Positions 1 to 10,103 of a stretch of DNA of 64,000 bases are shown one piece after another; the stretch's first letter is position 1, and the number at the start of each line of letters is the position of its first letter. Origin of the DNA: Warburgia ugandensis (lineage: Eukaryota; Streptophyta; Magnoliopsida; Canellales; Canellaceae). Both the position numbers and the translations under genes were made by a program. Location of the stretch: NCBI GenBank assembly GCA_035236585.1, contig CP141128.1:38484684-38548683 (forward strand), given 5' to 3'. The notes under the pieces are model-generated. The model saw only the letters and a list, made by a program, of their open reading frames with translations, searched no databases and was not told where the DNA came from.

Positions 1-1959
1 TTTGATGTATTCTACTTAAATCCACATGAAATACATGAAGGGATGAGGATCATTGGTGGAGAAAAATAAGGAGGGAGGAGAGAGATAAAAAAGGAAAATC
101 TATGGTCAATTTTCATACTGGAATTTAAAAAAGAATGGCTGAGATCAATTCACATCCAAGACTATCCTAAAACAACCAATGAGAAGCTATTTGAGTTAGG
201 ATTGACCAATGAGAAGCATCTATACATGAGAGAAAAAATTGAGCCATGATTGGTGGAGAAAATTATGTAAGTTGCCCACAAATTTTCAAGAAGAAGAAAA
301 TGTGCTCTCCTTTGGTGTAAAATGTGTTTTTATTTTAATCTCATTGGTTGGATATAAAAATGGAGGGCCAAGGAGATAATAAAGGAATGGAATAAATTTG
401 ATACAAAAACTACAACGAAATCCTAGTTGTTCATCTTAAGGAACACAATCTGACAGATGAAAAGAAGTGAATCATTAATCATTAAACTACATTCTTTTAA
501 TAGGAGACTTCAAGGAGATCTTAAGCACCCATTTGAAGATTGAAATATTGTCCAAAGGTAGAGAAATAAGGCAAAGAAAAGAGAAAACCCTAGCCACCCT
601 TCCATGATACACTTTGACAGGTGAGAATCACATTTTTACTTAAAGAAATATCCATGCGTAGAATTAAAAAGGATGATCCACAATTTTTTCTTAGAAGAAG
701 TTTCCTATATGGGATAGGGAGAGAAGAGATAATGGCTGGAGAAAAGATAAAGGAGAAGAAAGATGAGGATGGAAGGGAGTTTCCAAGAGGAAACGTCTGC
801 TTAGCTATCCGGCCCCTCTTATGTAAAACAACAAAATAAGAAAACTCTCCACATCTTGATCGACCTAGCTCCATTATGTAGAAGAAGGGAAGGGGGTGAG
901 CTTACACGTTAATATCATTAAGGGAAGGAGGTGGGCTGTATGGAGGACTTTGACTGAGGAAATGTTAAGTAAGGAAGGTTTTGGGAGTGGTGCGTGGAAG
1001 GCTGGTTGGGAGCCTTGGTGGTGTACACGTTGAAATCTTTCTGGGGAGAAGGAAAGCATTTCATGTGGGATCATTAAGAGGTAAATAATTACACTACCCT
1101 ATCTTAATTCAAAGAGGATAAAGAGAGCAGCTTCCTTGTCTTATATATACAAGTAGATCTCTCATCCATCAAAAGTTATAAAAGAAAGGGCGCTTCATGT
1201 TGAAACCTTGGTTGTGTGTTGTCTTATTCAAGCAGCTACCCACAATCAACTGCTTGAGTTTTTCTACGTTAAAATTTTGGAGACGAAAAGAGGGTTGGAT
1301 AAGGGCTTTTAACGAGAGAAAGCAGTTGCCCAAGGTTAGAGTGAAGAGCTTTAGGTATGTATGTGGATTTATAGGAAGACAGAAGAAAGAGAGATGTTTT
1401 GTCTTTTAAAGTAGCTCTCTCACCATCAAGAGACCAAAGGAGAGATGTCTTTGGGCTAGAATTGTGGGTGGTGCATGCAAATTTGGATGGTGTTTTTCCA
1501 CGTCAAGCAGTTGCTTGAACTTGTGTTATTGCGTGAAAACAAAAGAGGAATAAGTGGCAAGTGAAATATTTGGTGGTGTATGCATGGTGAAAGGAGAAGA
1601 GAGCTGCTTTGTCTTAATAAGCAGCTCATTCATCCAGCAATAGATAAGGCACATTTGAGTATATGTGAAAAACTTTGGAGTGAAGGGTTGTGCGTGTAAT
1701 ACATGGAGTTAATAATGGTGATTTGGTGATCAGTTGTTTCTCTGGTTGTAGCTGTTGGGTGGTGATCCATATGCTTGTTGAGTGACACAAAAAGTATAAG
1801 GTACCCTATAGATGATGAAAGAATGGTGGTAGTGTGGGCTATCGAAGTTGGTTGAGGATTTCCTTCGAATGATATGGAGGAGTACTTGGGTGATCTCATT
1901 CTACTCCATAGCTTTATTTGCTTTCTTGTAATCATCTTATGTAATCTTTCATTCTAGTG
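1..1959. other. Purine-rich anonymous sequence, no gene recognised
   Basis: No reading frame here resembles a known protein. The + strand is rich in A and G, with repeated phrases such as 'gaagagagctgctttgtctt' near 1595 and related 'agagcagcttccttgtctta' near 1124, and 'agcagttgcc' near 1321, so it looks like diverged internal repetition. Position just before an Athila/Tat-type LTR end suggests it may be the 5' part of that LTR or the non-coding 3' region of the same element; this is inference. Confidence 0.35.
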
Positions 1960-2665
1960 AAATAAATTCTCTTCCTTTTAGTTTATGTGTAAGTTTACTT
2001 TCATTAATGTATTGTTAATTAATTAGAAGTAGTTTAGTTTTACTTATGCTTATATGTTAAACTAGTTTACCTAGGGAATAGAATAAAAATATGTTAGAAT
2101 AGGTATTCTTAAGATTAAATGATTCGAGGTTAAAAAGGGCATAAACATTAATATTAGATTTTTAGCACTCTTGTTATATGCTTAGTGATTGCTCGTGAAG
2201 AGAGATACTAGGTATGGTAAAAAGAGAGTAATACATGAAAATCTTTGATAGCCTATGTCCTAAGAACATAGGTTATGCTTAGAATAATTGTATTGCTAGG
2301 CTAGGAAACTAATATTAAGAAAATTTTGAAAAATAGCCTTAAAAGACATATTTTTCATGTTTTTAGAGTTATTGAAATTCTATTAACATGTGTATGTAAA
2401 AATCTAGATAGTTTAATCCTAAGAACATTTATTTTTAATATGTTGAATTTTACTTCCTAGGCTTAGGTTTAATTTCTAACATTTTATGTGATTTTTGTGA
2501 CTTTTAGCATTTTAGGTAATTAATTTACTTAATTAAATCATTTCGCTAGATAAGAGTAATTAAAATAGATTTTTAATTAAAATCCATTAATATAGAGTCT
2601 CTGTGGATCGAACCGTACTTGCCGTGTCCATGCTATAGTGGACCTCTGCACTTGTGGTTATTTTT
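1960..2665 (+). repeat. Probable 3' portion of an Athila/Tat-type LTR
   Basis: An AT-rich stretch ends near 2599-2660 with a phrase (gagtctctgtggatcgaacc, then acttgc and atgctata) that parallels the last 70 bases of the well-bounded LTR ending at 44,104 (gagtccctatgggatcgata, then acttgc and atgctata). This phrase is characteristic of Athila/Tat LTR 3' ends in plants. The exact end, the start and the partner LTR cannot be seen; no primer binding site follows. Confidence 0.45.
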
Positions 2666-3109
2666 AATACATATCAATGTATTTTGAAATCATAGGAAAA
2701 TCATTCATTTCAAAAACTTGTATAGTATGTAAAATCATAAATTTTCAATTTATCTTTTAAAAAGCTAAAATATCAATTTAAAGTAAATTATTTTGAACTA
2801 AAATCACTATAAATCATGCTAGATATTTGAAAACCCGTGAAACCACTCTCCCCTAACGAAATTTGCTAGAAAATCATCTCATTATATTGAAATTGCAATT
2901 ATCCAAGAAATCTACACTCAGGATCCTAGATAACCTGCTATTTACAAGTTCAAATATTTTTGAAACAATCTCACTCACGTTCAAATTGCCAATCAACCAA
3001 TTTTATCTATGGGTTGGTTTCTAGCGCCACTCATTTCAGTCGTCCATTCAAACGTGTGGAATACGTCAATTTAGATACTAAATATCACATCAAATCTTCA
3101 ATGTTTATA
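2666..3109. other. Unassigned sequence flanking element A
   Basis: AT-rich DNA without a recognisable gene. It is one half of the target into which element A inserted; the other half resumes at 13,058. Confidence 0.4.
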
Positions 3110-3114
3110 GGCAA

Positions 3115-6097
3115 TGTAATATCCTCAAAATTTAGATAATAAATTAGTAATAAATTAAATAAATTAAAATAAAAAATTTATGTATAGAAATTGGTCCTAA
3201 AAACTCAAAAACAAAAAAGTACACGTCGATGGGAATTGAACGGTATAAAGAACGTCAAAAATGGAGTTTGGATGAGTAAGATATGGCCATTTTATGTGTA
3301 AGGGTAAATTGGTAAATTGCTAGGGACGTTAATTAAAAGGAGTCATTTTGATAACGACACCCCTTTCCACTTCCATTAGAGTTCTAATGGAGGAAGGCAC
3401 TGATCTACCTTCCATTCGAAAAAATCAGCACTTAGACTATAAAATACAAGTTCCCACTTCCATTCCCATGAAAAACAACCAGAGGAGAACCCTCGTTTTT
3501 CCTTGTGCACGCCGCAAAAATGAGTTGAAGTTTACACACACTAGAGGGCTCTGATCTCCCATCTCTGACTCTAATCAGGTAAGTTACATACTTTAACTTG
3601 TTATTTATCTTGTTTTCCAACTTTCCCCTCACAGATCCGGGCTAGATCGGATCAAAATGGTCGTTGGATGGCCCATGGATTCAAAACCATGGAGCATAGT
3701 TAGACCCATGTTAAAGACACCTCAAATGAGAAATCTAAGCCGTTTATTGTGATTTTTGGACCCAAAAACCCTAGGAACGGCAAAAACAGATAAAACATCA
3801 AAGCTTCTAGGACTTTGATCAAGCCAAAACAAGGTGGACGGCTTGGGTCCATCATTCCCGATGGACAGTGAGCTCAAGACGCCCACCAGGATGCACAGAC
3901 GGGGAAGCACGCATGCAGGTGCTCCGTCACACGTGTGTGTATCGTACGCGTGCACAGGATGCTCTTGTGCGTTGTCCCGGACGACCGGAACACATTGGGT
4001 GTCCTGAGCGCGCAGTGCACTGATGTAAGCCGGTGTGAACCACACCGCCCATGTAAGTCGGTACATGCGTACCTACCCCTATAAATTAATATATTAATTT
4101 ATGAAGTCTTTTCACAAAAAACTTAATTTTAGGAACTACAGAGATCCAAATCACGAGCGAAAACATCCATTGCGATCGTATTGATGATGCAGACCTAGAT
4201 TTAGCATGAAAACCTACATTTGACTACTTTTAGATTAGTTAAATTATAAAATATTAATTAATAACTTAGAATCGACTGATCAAAGGGTGATCAGGCCTCA
4301 AGAATTGAACAATGAGATAAAGTATGATAATAAATAAGGGTTCTAAGGGGCATATTAGCGTGACTACTCTAAAAATTGATCTAGACCATTGGTCTAAACC
4401 AGATCTTAGGAAATTATTAATCTGAGGATCACCTGGCTCGCAGATTAAGGTATAAGCGTTAGATACACACAAAAATGAATAGTTGGACATGAGACGAGAC
4501 TAAATTAAGAACCAAATCATAATTAGAGATCTTAGAGAATGATCCAATGGTTAGATCACTATAGATTCCCTTATGATGAAATAAATAACATGAAATAGTA
4601 TTGTGGTACTGACAGGTACATCTGAACGTACACGATAAGGGGATTATAAGCTTGAGTTGGGTGATCTCACATTGAGGTAGGTGACGACATTTAATGTTTC
4701 ATTTTGATTTTAAAACCTTATATTATCATAGCATCATGATTGATTGTGATTAAATTGCACTTATTATTAATTGATGATTTTGTGAGATTTAGAGTTTTAT
4801 GTTATGATTGCTATTTGATTTCAATCATGTATTGAATGGATTATGACTAATGGTTTCATGAGATTGAGATTATCTATGTATGCAAAATTTAAAAATTATC
4901 TTTCCTTATTGCATCACTGAAATTGATGAGTTTTCATAAGAAAGGAAAGTGGAGGCTTGGTGGCTAGTCCTTTTAGAGGCTAACCTTGGGATGAGGGGCA
5001 TGCCTTGGGGATTGTGAGTGACGAATGCTCCTTGTTTTTGACATATTCGATTTTGTGTTTTGAGTTTTATGACGGGTGCTCTCACCCGGTGGATGTCATG
5101 CTAGGAGGGAGAGGGCCAGCCACCCACCCTCTGAGATTTGTGATGTGATATGATTGTGATATAATAAACACCTGCACATAGATGGCTTTTGGTAGGGGTT
5201 GGTAACATGGATAGTCCATACTACCAGTCCGAGCCTTTCCATGGGGACAGATGCTAAGTCTCCCGTTATGGTGTCGACGGGGAGCGGCGGTGGTTGAGAC
5301 CCTAGAGGGTTGCCACTACGGCATGACAATCCATACTCTTATTCTGTGTGCTTGCATGATGAGCATGGAGAGGTCATGGTATGCCTGAGTGTGGCGACAC
5401 TCAGAGATTTGATATGAGTACTCATGATCTGTGATACGAGTGTATGGGACACTCGTGGGACCCATGTACCTTAGGGTGACATGTTATTATTGAATGCTCA
5501 TTTACATGAGATTATATCATGTTTTAAATCCATGAGATGCATGTTTTATTGTATATGATGTTTTGAGATTTTATTAGCATTGCTTAAAATAATTATATTC
5601 TTGTAGAAAATTTCTTTACTCATTGTATCAATACGATTATTTGATTTTATTCCATTGATATACATTAAATGTCTATGTACCTACCAAGCATTGCTTGCTG
5701 AGGCATTGCGTTATTGTTGCAATGCCTTAGATATTAAAGAAAGACAGGACATGTGAGGAGTTAGAAGAATAGTGATCGAGAAGTCTCATTTAGAGGTATG
5801 TTCTAGTTTCACATGGACTGTGTATGTATACATATGTTATTGGACTTGATTATATTGTTATGGGAGTGAGGCTGATGATTGGATGAGTCCTGGAATAGTA
5901 AATCTATTTTAAACATGTTTACTTGGAATATATATATTTATATATCTTATTTTGAGTCAATGGTTGACCTCGAGATTTTTCAAAAAATGAAATTCAATTG
6001 AAATTATTTTTTGCTGTTTTGGTTTTTATAAAATTGGGGCCCCACCTTTTGAAAAGTTTTATAAAAAATAAAGTATTGAAAAACCCAGGTCATCACT
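3115..6097 (+). repeat. Element A 5' LTR (2983 bp)
   Basis: It starts TGTAATATCCTC and ends GTCATCACT, the last base differing from the 3' LTR (A). It matches 10104-13052 along its length. It holds a conserved block near 5250-5330 (ctcccgttatggtgtcgacg ...) and a hairpin at 5698-5730 shared with the LTRs of elements C, D and E. Compared with the 3' LTR it keeps about 45 extra bases near 4985-5035. Open frames inside it are not genes. Confidence 0.93.
5698..5730 (+). other. LTR hairpin, 12-bp stem
   Basis: CTGAGGCATTGC (5698-5709) pairs with GCAATGCCTTAG (5719-5730) across a 9-base loop, with one G-T wobble. The same hairpin is present at 12647-12675 in the 3' LTR and, in opposite orientation, in the LTRs of C (37036-37063), E (47853-47882) and, decayed, D (63896-63924). 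Confidence 0.75.
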
Positions 6098-6111
6098 GTT
6101 GGTATCAGAGT
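6098..6111 (+). promoter_or_regulatory. Element A primer binding site (initiator Met tRNA)
   Basis: TTGGTATCAGAGT directly follows the 5' LTR. It matches the complement of the 3' end of plant initiator methionine tRNA (canonical TGGTATCAGAGC) with one terminal mismatch. This is where minus-strand cDNA synthesis would start. Confidence 0.9.
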
Positions 6112-7890
6112 AGGTTCATCCACTCACAGCCAATCCCAAAAGTCCATGTGAAGATGACAATCCCAGGTGAGAATTAGAACTGATAGGAGCTAAATGAGTA
6201 AATCATTTCGTAATTTATGAAACTGGAATAAACACCCTTTAATGATGTTGGGAGTTGAACTAGTAAGTGCAAGGATAGAGTGAAACCATATATAGAGTTG
6301 AATCATATCATTAATAGACAATGATTCATATGGGGGGACATGAAGAGTCATGGGAAAAAGGAAAATGATCAACTAAAGGAAAGGTAAATTCTTATGAGAA
6401 TAGCAAAGCTCTTAAGAGTAAGAAATCACTACATGATATGTATGAGTTAGTGCCTCTAGCTGAGAATATTTGTGTGGATAGATGATTTGCTAATGGAGAA
6501 AATGTACAATGAGTATAATATATAATGTGAGAATAGTAGGTATGATGCTTAGAGAATACAATGGTTAATGGTGAGTAAAGATTCAGAATAAAGATTGTGA
6601 ACGAGTTCTCTGGGTAAAAACTTTACTATATGATAGAAGATATGTGTATATAAATTACTTTTAAGAATTCAAGTTATAACTTGGACTATGCTTATAAATT
6701 TTGAAAGAGTATAAAGGCTATTACAACTGTAATTGAGTAAGATCAGTGATGGTTACAACAAATGAGAACTTGAGAATTTTAAGGAAGTATTGTATTCATC
6801 TAAACTTGAAGTGGATTTAGCTGAGGAATAAATTATAGTATGAATGAAAATCATTGACAATTGATGGAACAATATTTAATATTCCATATATGAATTATTT
6901 GATCTATAAGTTGAAATTTATAAGTCCTTAAGCACAAAAAAAAAACTGATAACTAGACATTGGTGATAAGTTAATGTTATGAATTTTATTGGGATTTTAA
7001 TTATGATGGGAAGTGCATAGCCCTGGAGGATGTGATAAATGTTTTATGAGAATAATTGTTAAGTATTGATTATAATGTGGTCGAAAATGACTAAGAAAGT
7101 CTTTATGAAATATTAAGCACATTGGATGTGAGGTTGATGATTGTAAATGATTTGATAAATATGACCATGGAATATTTGATTTGTTAAAGGAAATGAAATA
7201 GTAGAAGTGAGAACACCGAAAATGTGATTACGAGAATTCTAATTATGATTGTTTGAGAGATCACGTTCCTCCATGGTTGAGACTTTTATATGAAAGACTC
7301 TTAGAAAGGTTAGTGATGACCAGTATCCTTCTCTTATGAGCATTGGGTGATACGGTGAAAGTTGTTGCTTTAGAGCAAAGAAATTAAATAGGTCAACAGT
7401 ATTGAACTAGAATATATAATTGATTGATAGGCCCTGATTTTTTTTTTTGGTAAGGAGGCTACAATAGATTATGATATGTTGACACCTAGATTGAGAAATC
7501 AAAGGATGGTAGCTCATCCTACATTGGTGACAAAGGCAATAGAATTGGACTTTGTGTTATGCGAAGTATTCTCTTGGGACTTGAATTGAGCATAGAAACT
7601 CGGACATGAGTAGTTTGAGTTAGCCTAGAAAGAGCAAGAGATTTTTTTTTTTTTTTTTCGTTGACATAATTATAGGGACCACTGAGCGAGTAACATTGAT
7701 TAGACAGGATTGGGATGTGAACAAGAGAAAGTATATTAATAAAAGAATAGGCACCTAGACAGCTATGTCTTGGAGTTAATAGATTATTGCAATAGCGATA
7801 ATAGCAGCAACAATGGCCATTATAGCTACAATCCTTTAAAATGTTTTAACTATGGGGAGATAGAGTATTTGATAGAGACTGTTTGATAAG
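6112..7890 (+). pseudogene. Element A gag remnant with degraded zinc knuckle
   Basis: No long frame survives. The segment 6800-7200 aligns by eye with the gag region of element C on the other strand (35,520-35,960; shared phrase aaacttgaagtgga[t/c]tta), showing common descent. The end of gag is marked by a CCHC knuckle remnant at 7838-7883: K-C-F-N-Y-G-E-I-E-Y-L-I-E, in which the second Cys and the His have become Tyr and the final Cys is reached only by a frameshift. An Asn/Ser-rich linker (about 7790-7835) precedes it, as is usual before gypsy gag knuckles. Gag would package the RNA; this copy cannot. Confidence 0.7.
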
Positions 7891-8029
7891 ATCATGAGTC
7901 AAACTGACTAACATTGGAGATGGGGCAGAAATGGCTCCACATTAGCGGTGATGAATCTCTGTCATTACTTGGAAGCCAGTATATACCTCAATTTGGGCAA
8001 TAGAAAATATTTTCTTAATTTCTTGTAAA

Positions 8030-8250
8030 CATGCTCAAATACTTAGTGATGTAGGATTTAGTAAATTTGGACTTTATGTATTAGAGCTTTGAGGAATATA
8101 TTGGGAATATATGGCAGTATCTGGGATCAGATGCAAGAATACTGGTAAAAGGGTTATGGAAACTTGTAAGTATGATTAGGGACGAGTGCCCACTTGATAT
8201 GATTGATTACAATATAATCCTTAGAATGGATTCTCTAATATGGAGATAGT
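8030..8250 (+). pseudogene. Element A aspartic protease remnant
   Basis: Two landmarks of the retroelement pepsin-like protease can be read. At about 8033-8068 a frame gives I-L-S-D-V-G-F-S, in the place of the catalytic D-[ST]-G-[AS] motif, with Val between Asp and Gly. At 8196-8237 a frame gives D-M-I-D-Y-N-I-I-L-R-M-D-S-L, matching the family's D-x-I-L-G-M-D-W-L ending with Gly to Arg and Trp to Ser changes. Stops follow at once. It lies between the gag knuckle and the RT remnant, as expected for gag-PR-RT order. Confidence 0.65.
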
Positions 8251-8489
8251 GACTTCTATGATAAGAATAGTACTTCTGGTGTAACTGGACAGCTATTGGC
8301 CTCACTTGTGTAATAAGAGGCATCTTTAAGAGTTGTGTTATTTCTATCTTAAGGTAGTACGGTAATTTTTAGAGGTTAATAAGTATTTCTTAATTGTAAG
8401 ACTATGGGGTACCATAAGCAACTATGGAATGAGCACAAAGATGATGTGCAAGAGTTTATGATTTTGCCTAAGGAGTTTCATGATTTTGC

Positions 8490-8900
8490 CACAAGGGGTT
8501 GATATTGATGTTAATTAGACATATCATTACTTACTCTAAAGGCCATGTGAGATGTTCCTAAGTGAGCTGACAAAGTTCCAACTATATGAGCTTTTGATGA
8601 GAGTTTTGACAAGCCTAGTGGGCCTTTGTGAAGTGCATTAGTCTTCTTTATGAGAAGAGAGCTAGATCTTTACTATTATGCACAGAGTTACGTTCATTTG
8701 ATAATACTGCGGTAGAAAACTAATAATTTAAATCCTATATTGATGATTTAATTAATTAATTTCTCATGATACTTGGTGTCTATAGAGAGTGAGTTGATGT
8801 GTGATTATACCCAACCTAGGATTCTACGTATGATGTCTTTAAGATGATTTTTAAAACTTGTCATGATTGTTACTAATTCTGGATGGTATGAATCGGTGGA
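8490..8900 (+). pseudogene. Element A reverse transcriptase remnant
   Basis: Read across frameshifts, the region follows the N-terminal half of gypsy RT. A degraded R-P-Y-x-M-x-x-x-E-L-x-x-L stretch lies near 8545-8600. A K-K-x-x-S-x-x-L-C-x-x-x-R segment around 8650-8690 is followed by F-D-N-T-A-V-E-N near 8700-8725 and Y-I-D-D-L-x-N-Q near 8735-8760, in the place of the usual V-T-x-K-N-x-Y-P-L-P-x-I-D-D-L-F-D-Q-L. The V-E-N variant is also seen in elements C and D. The catalytic Y-V-D-D box is not recognisable. Many stops interrupt it. Confidence 0.6.
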
Positions 8901-9399
8901 ACCAATACACTGACAGCATGTATGAATATGATGGGTCAAATCTTCAAATGTTATTTTGATGAGCTGTGATTGGGTTAATAAACAGTATTGTTGAATACTT
9001 CACGAACACAGAGGGGCACAAGGAATCATTGTGCGTAAATCCAAAATGACTAAGGGCTCATCATTTATCGCAAAAATTATACCATGAGTTATGGTTAGAG
9101 GAAGTGAATTCCCTTTACAAAACACTTGGAATAACAGAGGAGTTGTTTATTGAGACTGTGATGGGCTGAGATTAGCCAAAATGTTGACTGACGTTCATAG
9201 TTCCTTAATCTTATAAACTACGGTCACTGTATAATTGAGTTTCACCAAGATATCAGTGATATATAATATTATGTGAAATTATTCCATTACGATTAAGCAA
9301 AATTCAAATTTAAAAATCGATGGTGGTGAGTAACCAATGAGGTTAGGTACTAAACACACTAGTAGACTTTTAGGTGGTAAGCTCCTAAGTGCTTACAAG

Positions 9400-9530
9400 T
9401 AAGATCATGTTGCAGATTAGTTCTCATTGGCATAGAGCTCTTGTTGGTGAGTTGATAAGTTGTCATTGTGACTAGCATATGAATTCTTGTTGGTGAACTA
9501 TATGCTCCTATTTTGATTTAGTAAATGACT
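9400..9530 (+). repeat. Element A internal tandem repeat (about two units)
   Basis: Two successive ~46-bp units carry 'cttgttggtgag/aact' and 'ggcata/agcata'. The same repeat, in longer arrays and on the other strand, occurs at the equivalent place in elements C (28050-28290) and D (60318-60490). It lies between RT remnants and the 3' polypurine tract, where RNase H and integrase would be expected. Confidence 0.6.
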
Positions 9531-9831
9531 TCCTATACGATAACAGAGATACTCTGAATCAAGCAAATGTAGTAAGATAACTAGTACTAAGTGGTACATA
9601 AGTAATCAACTTCTAGGTGGAGGTTTGGTTTGTGCAAATTGGGTCATATGTGGTTATGATGTGTCTAATTATATCAAGAGAGGATTGACATGCATCAATT
9701 TATATGATGGATTGAGATAAGAAGGTATGACTCATCGTGGAATCACTTATTGATGTTAGCCTTGGAATTATTGTCACAATTATCATATATTGTGATGTGA
9801 GAATGACTCTGGAATTGTACAAAGGAAGTAT

Positions 9832-10089
9832 ATGTCAAATCTGTCTCCCAAACTTGAGCTGATCCCAGGAGAGTTACAGCCTGACATGACAATTAAAGAG
9901 AGACCTATGTGTATACTAGCTAAGAAGGTCAAGGAGTTGAGGACTAAAACTATTTCATTAGGCAAAGTCCATAGAGAATGTTATTCAAAGTTGGGGGGTC
10001 ACATGGGAGACAATAAAAGAGATGCGGAGGATCCACCCAGAGTTATTTACATAGAGGCATATATCAACATTTTGAGGACGAAATTTTAA
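9832..10089 (+). pseudogene. Element A pol C-terminal tail, chromodomain type
   Basis: An 86-codon frame reads through the end of pol. Residues 22-45 (...K-E-R-P-M-C-I-L-A-K-K-V-K-E-L-R-T-K-T-I-S-L) match the conserved tail of Ty3/gypsy chromoviruses, in which a 'P-x-x-I-L-D-x-K-x-x-x-L-R-x-K-x-I-P-L-V-K-V' stretch leads into a chromodomain. The aromatic chromodomain core is lost. The final DNA, ttttgaggacgaaattttaa, is the typical end of this pol just ahead of the purine tract. It marks the end of coding sequence and supports a Tekay/Del-like placement; it is not functional. Confidence 0.72.
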
Positions 10090-10090
10090 T

Positions 10091-10103
10091 AAGGAGGGAA
10101 GGA
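10091..10103 (+). promoter_or_regulatory. Element A polypurine tract
   Basis: AAGGAGGGAAGGA lies directly before the TG of the 3' LTR, the position and composition expected of the plus-strand primer. Confidence 0.88.
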
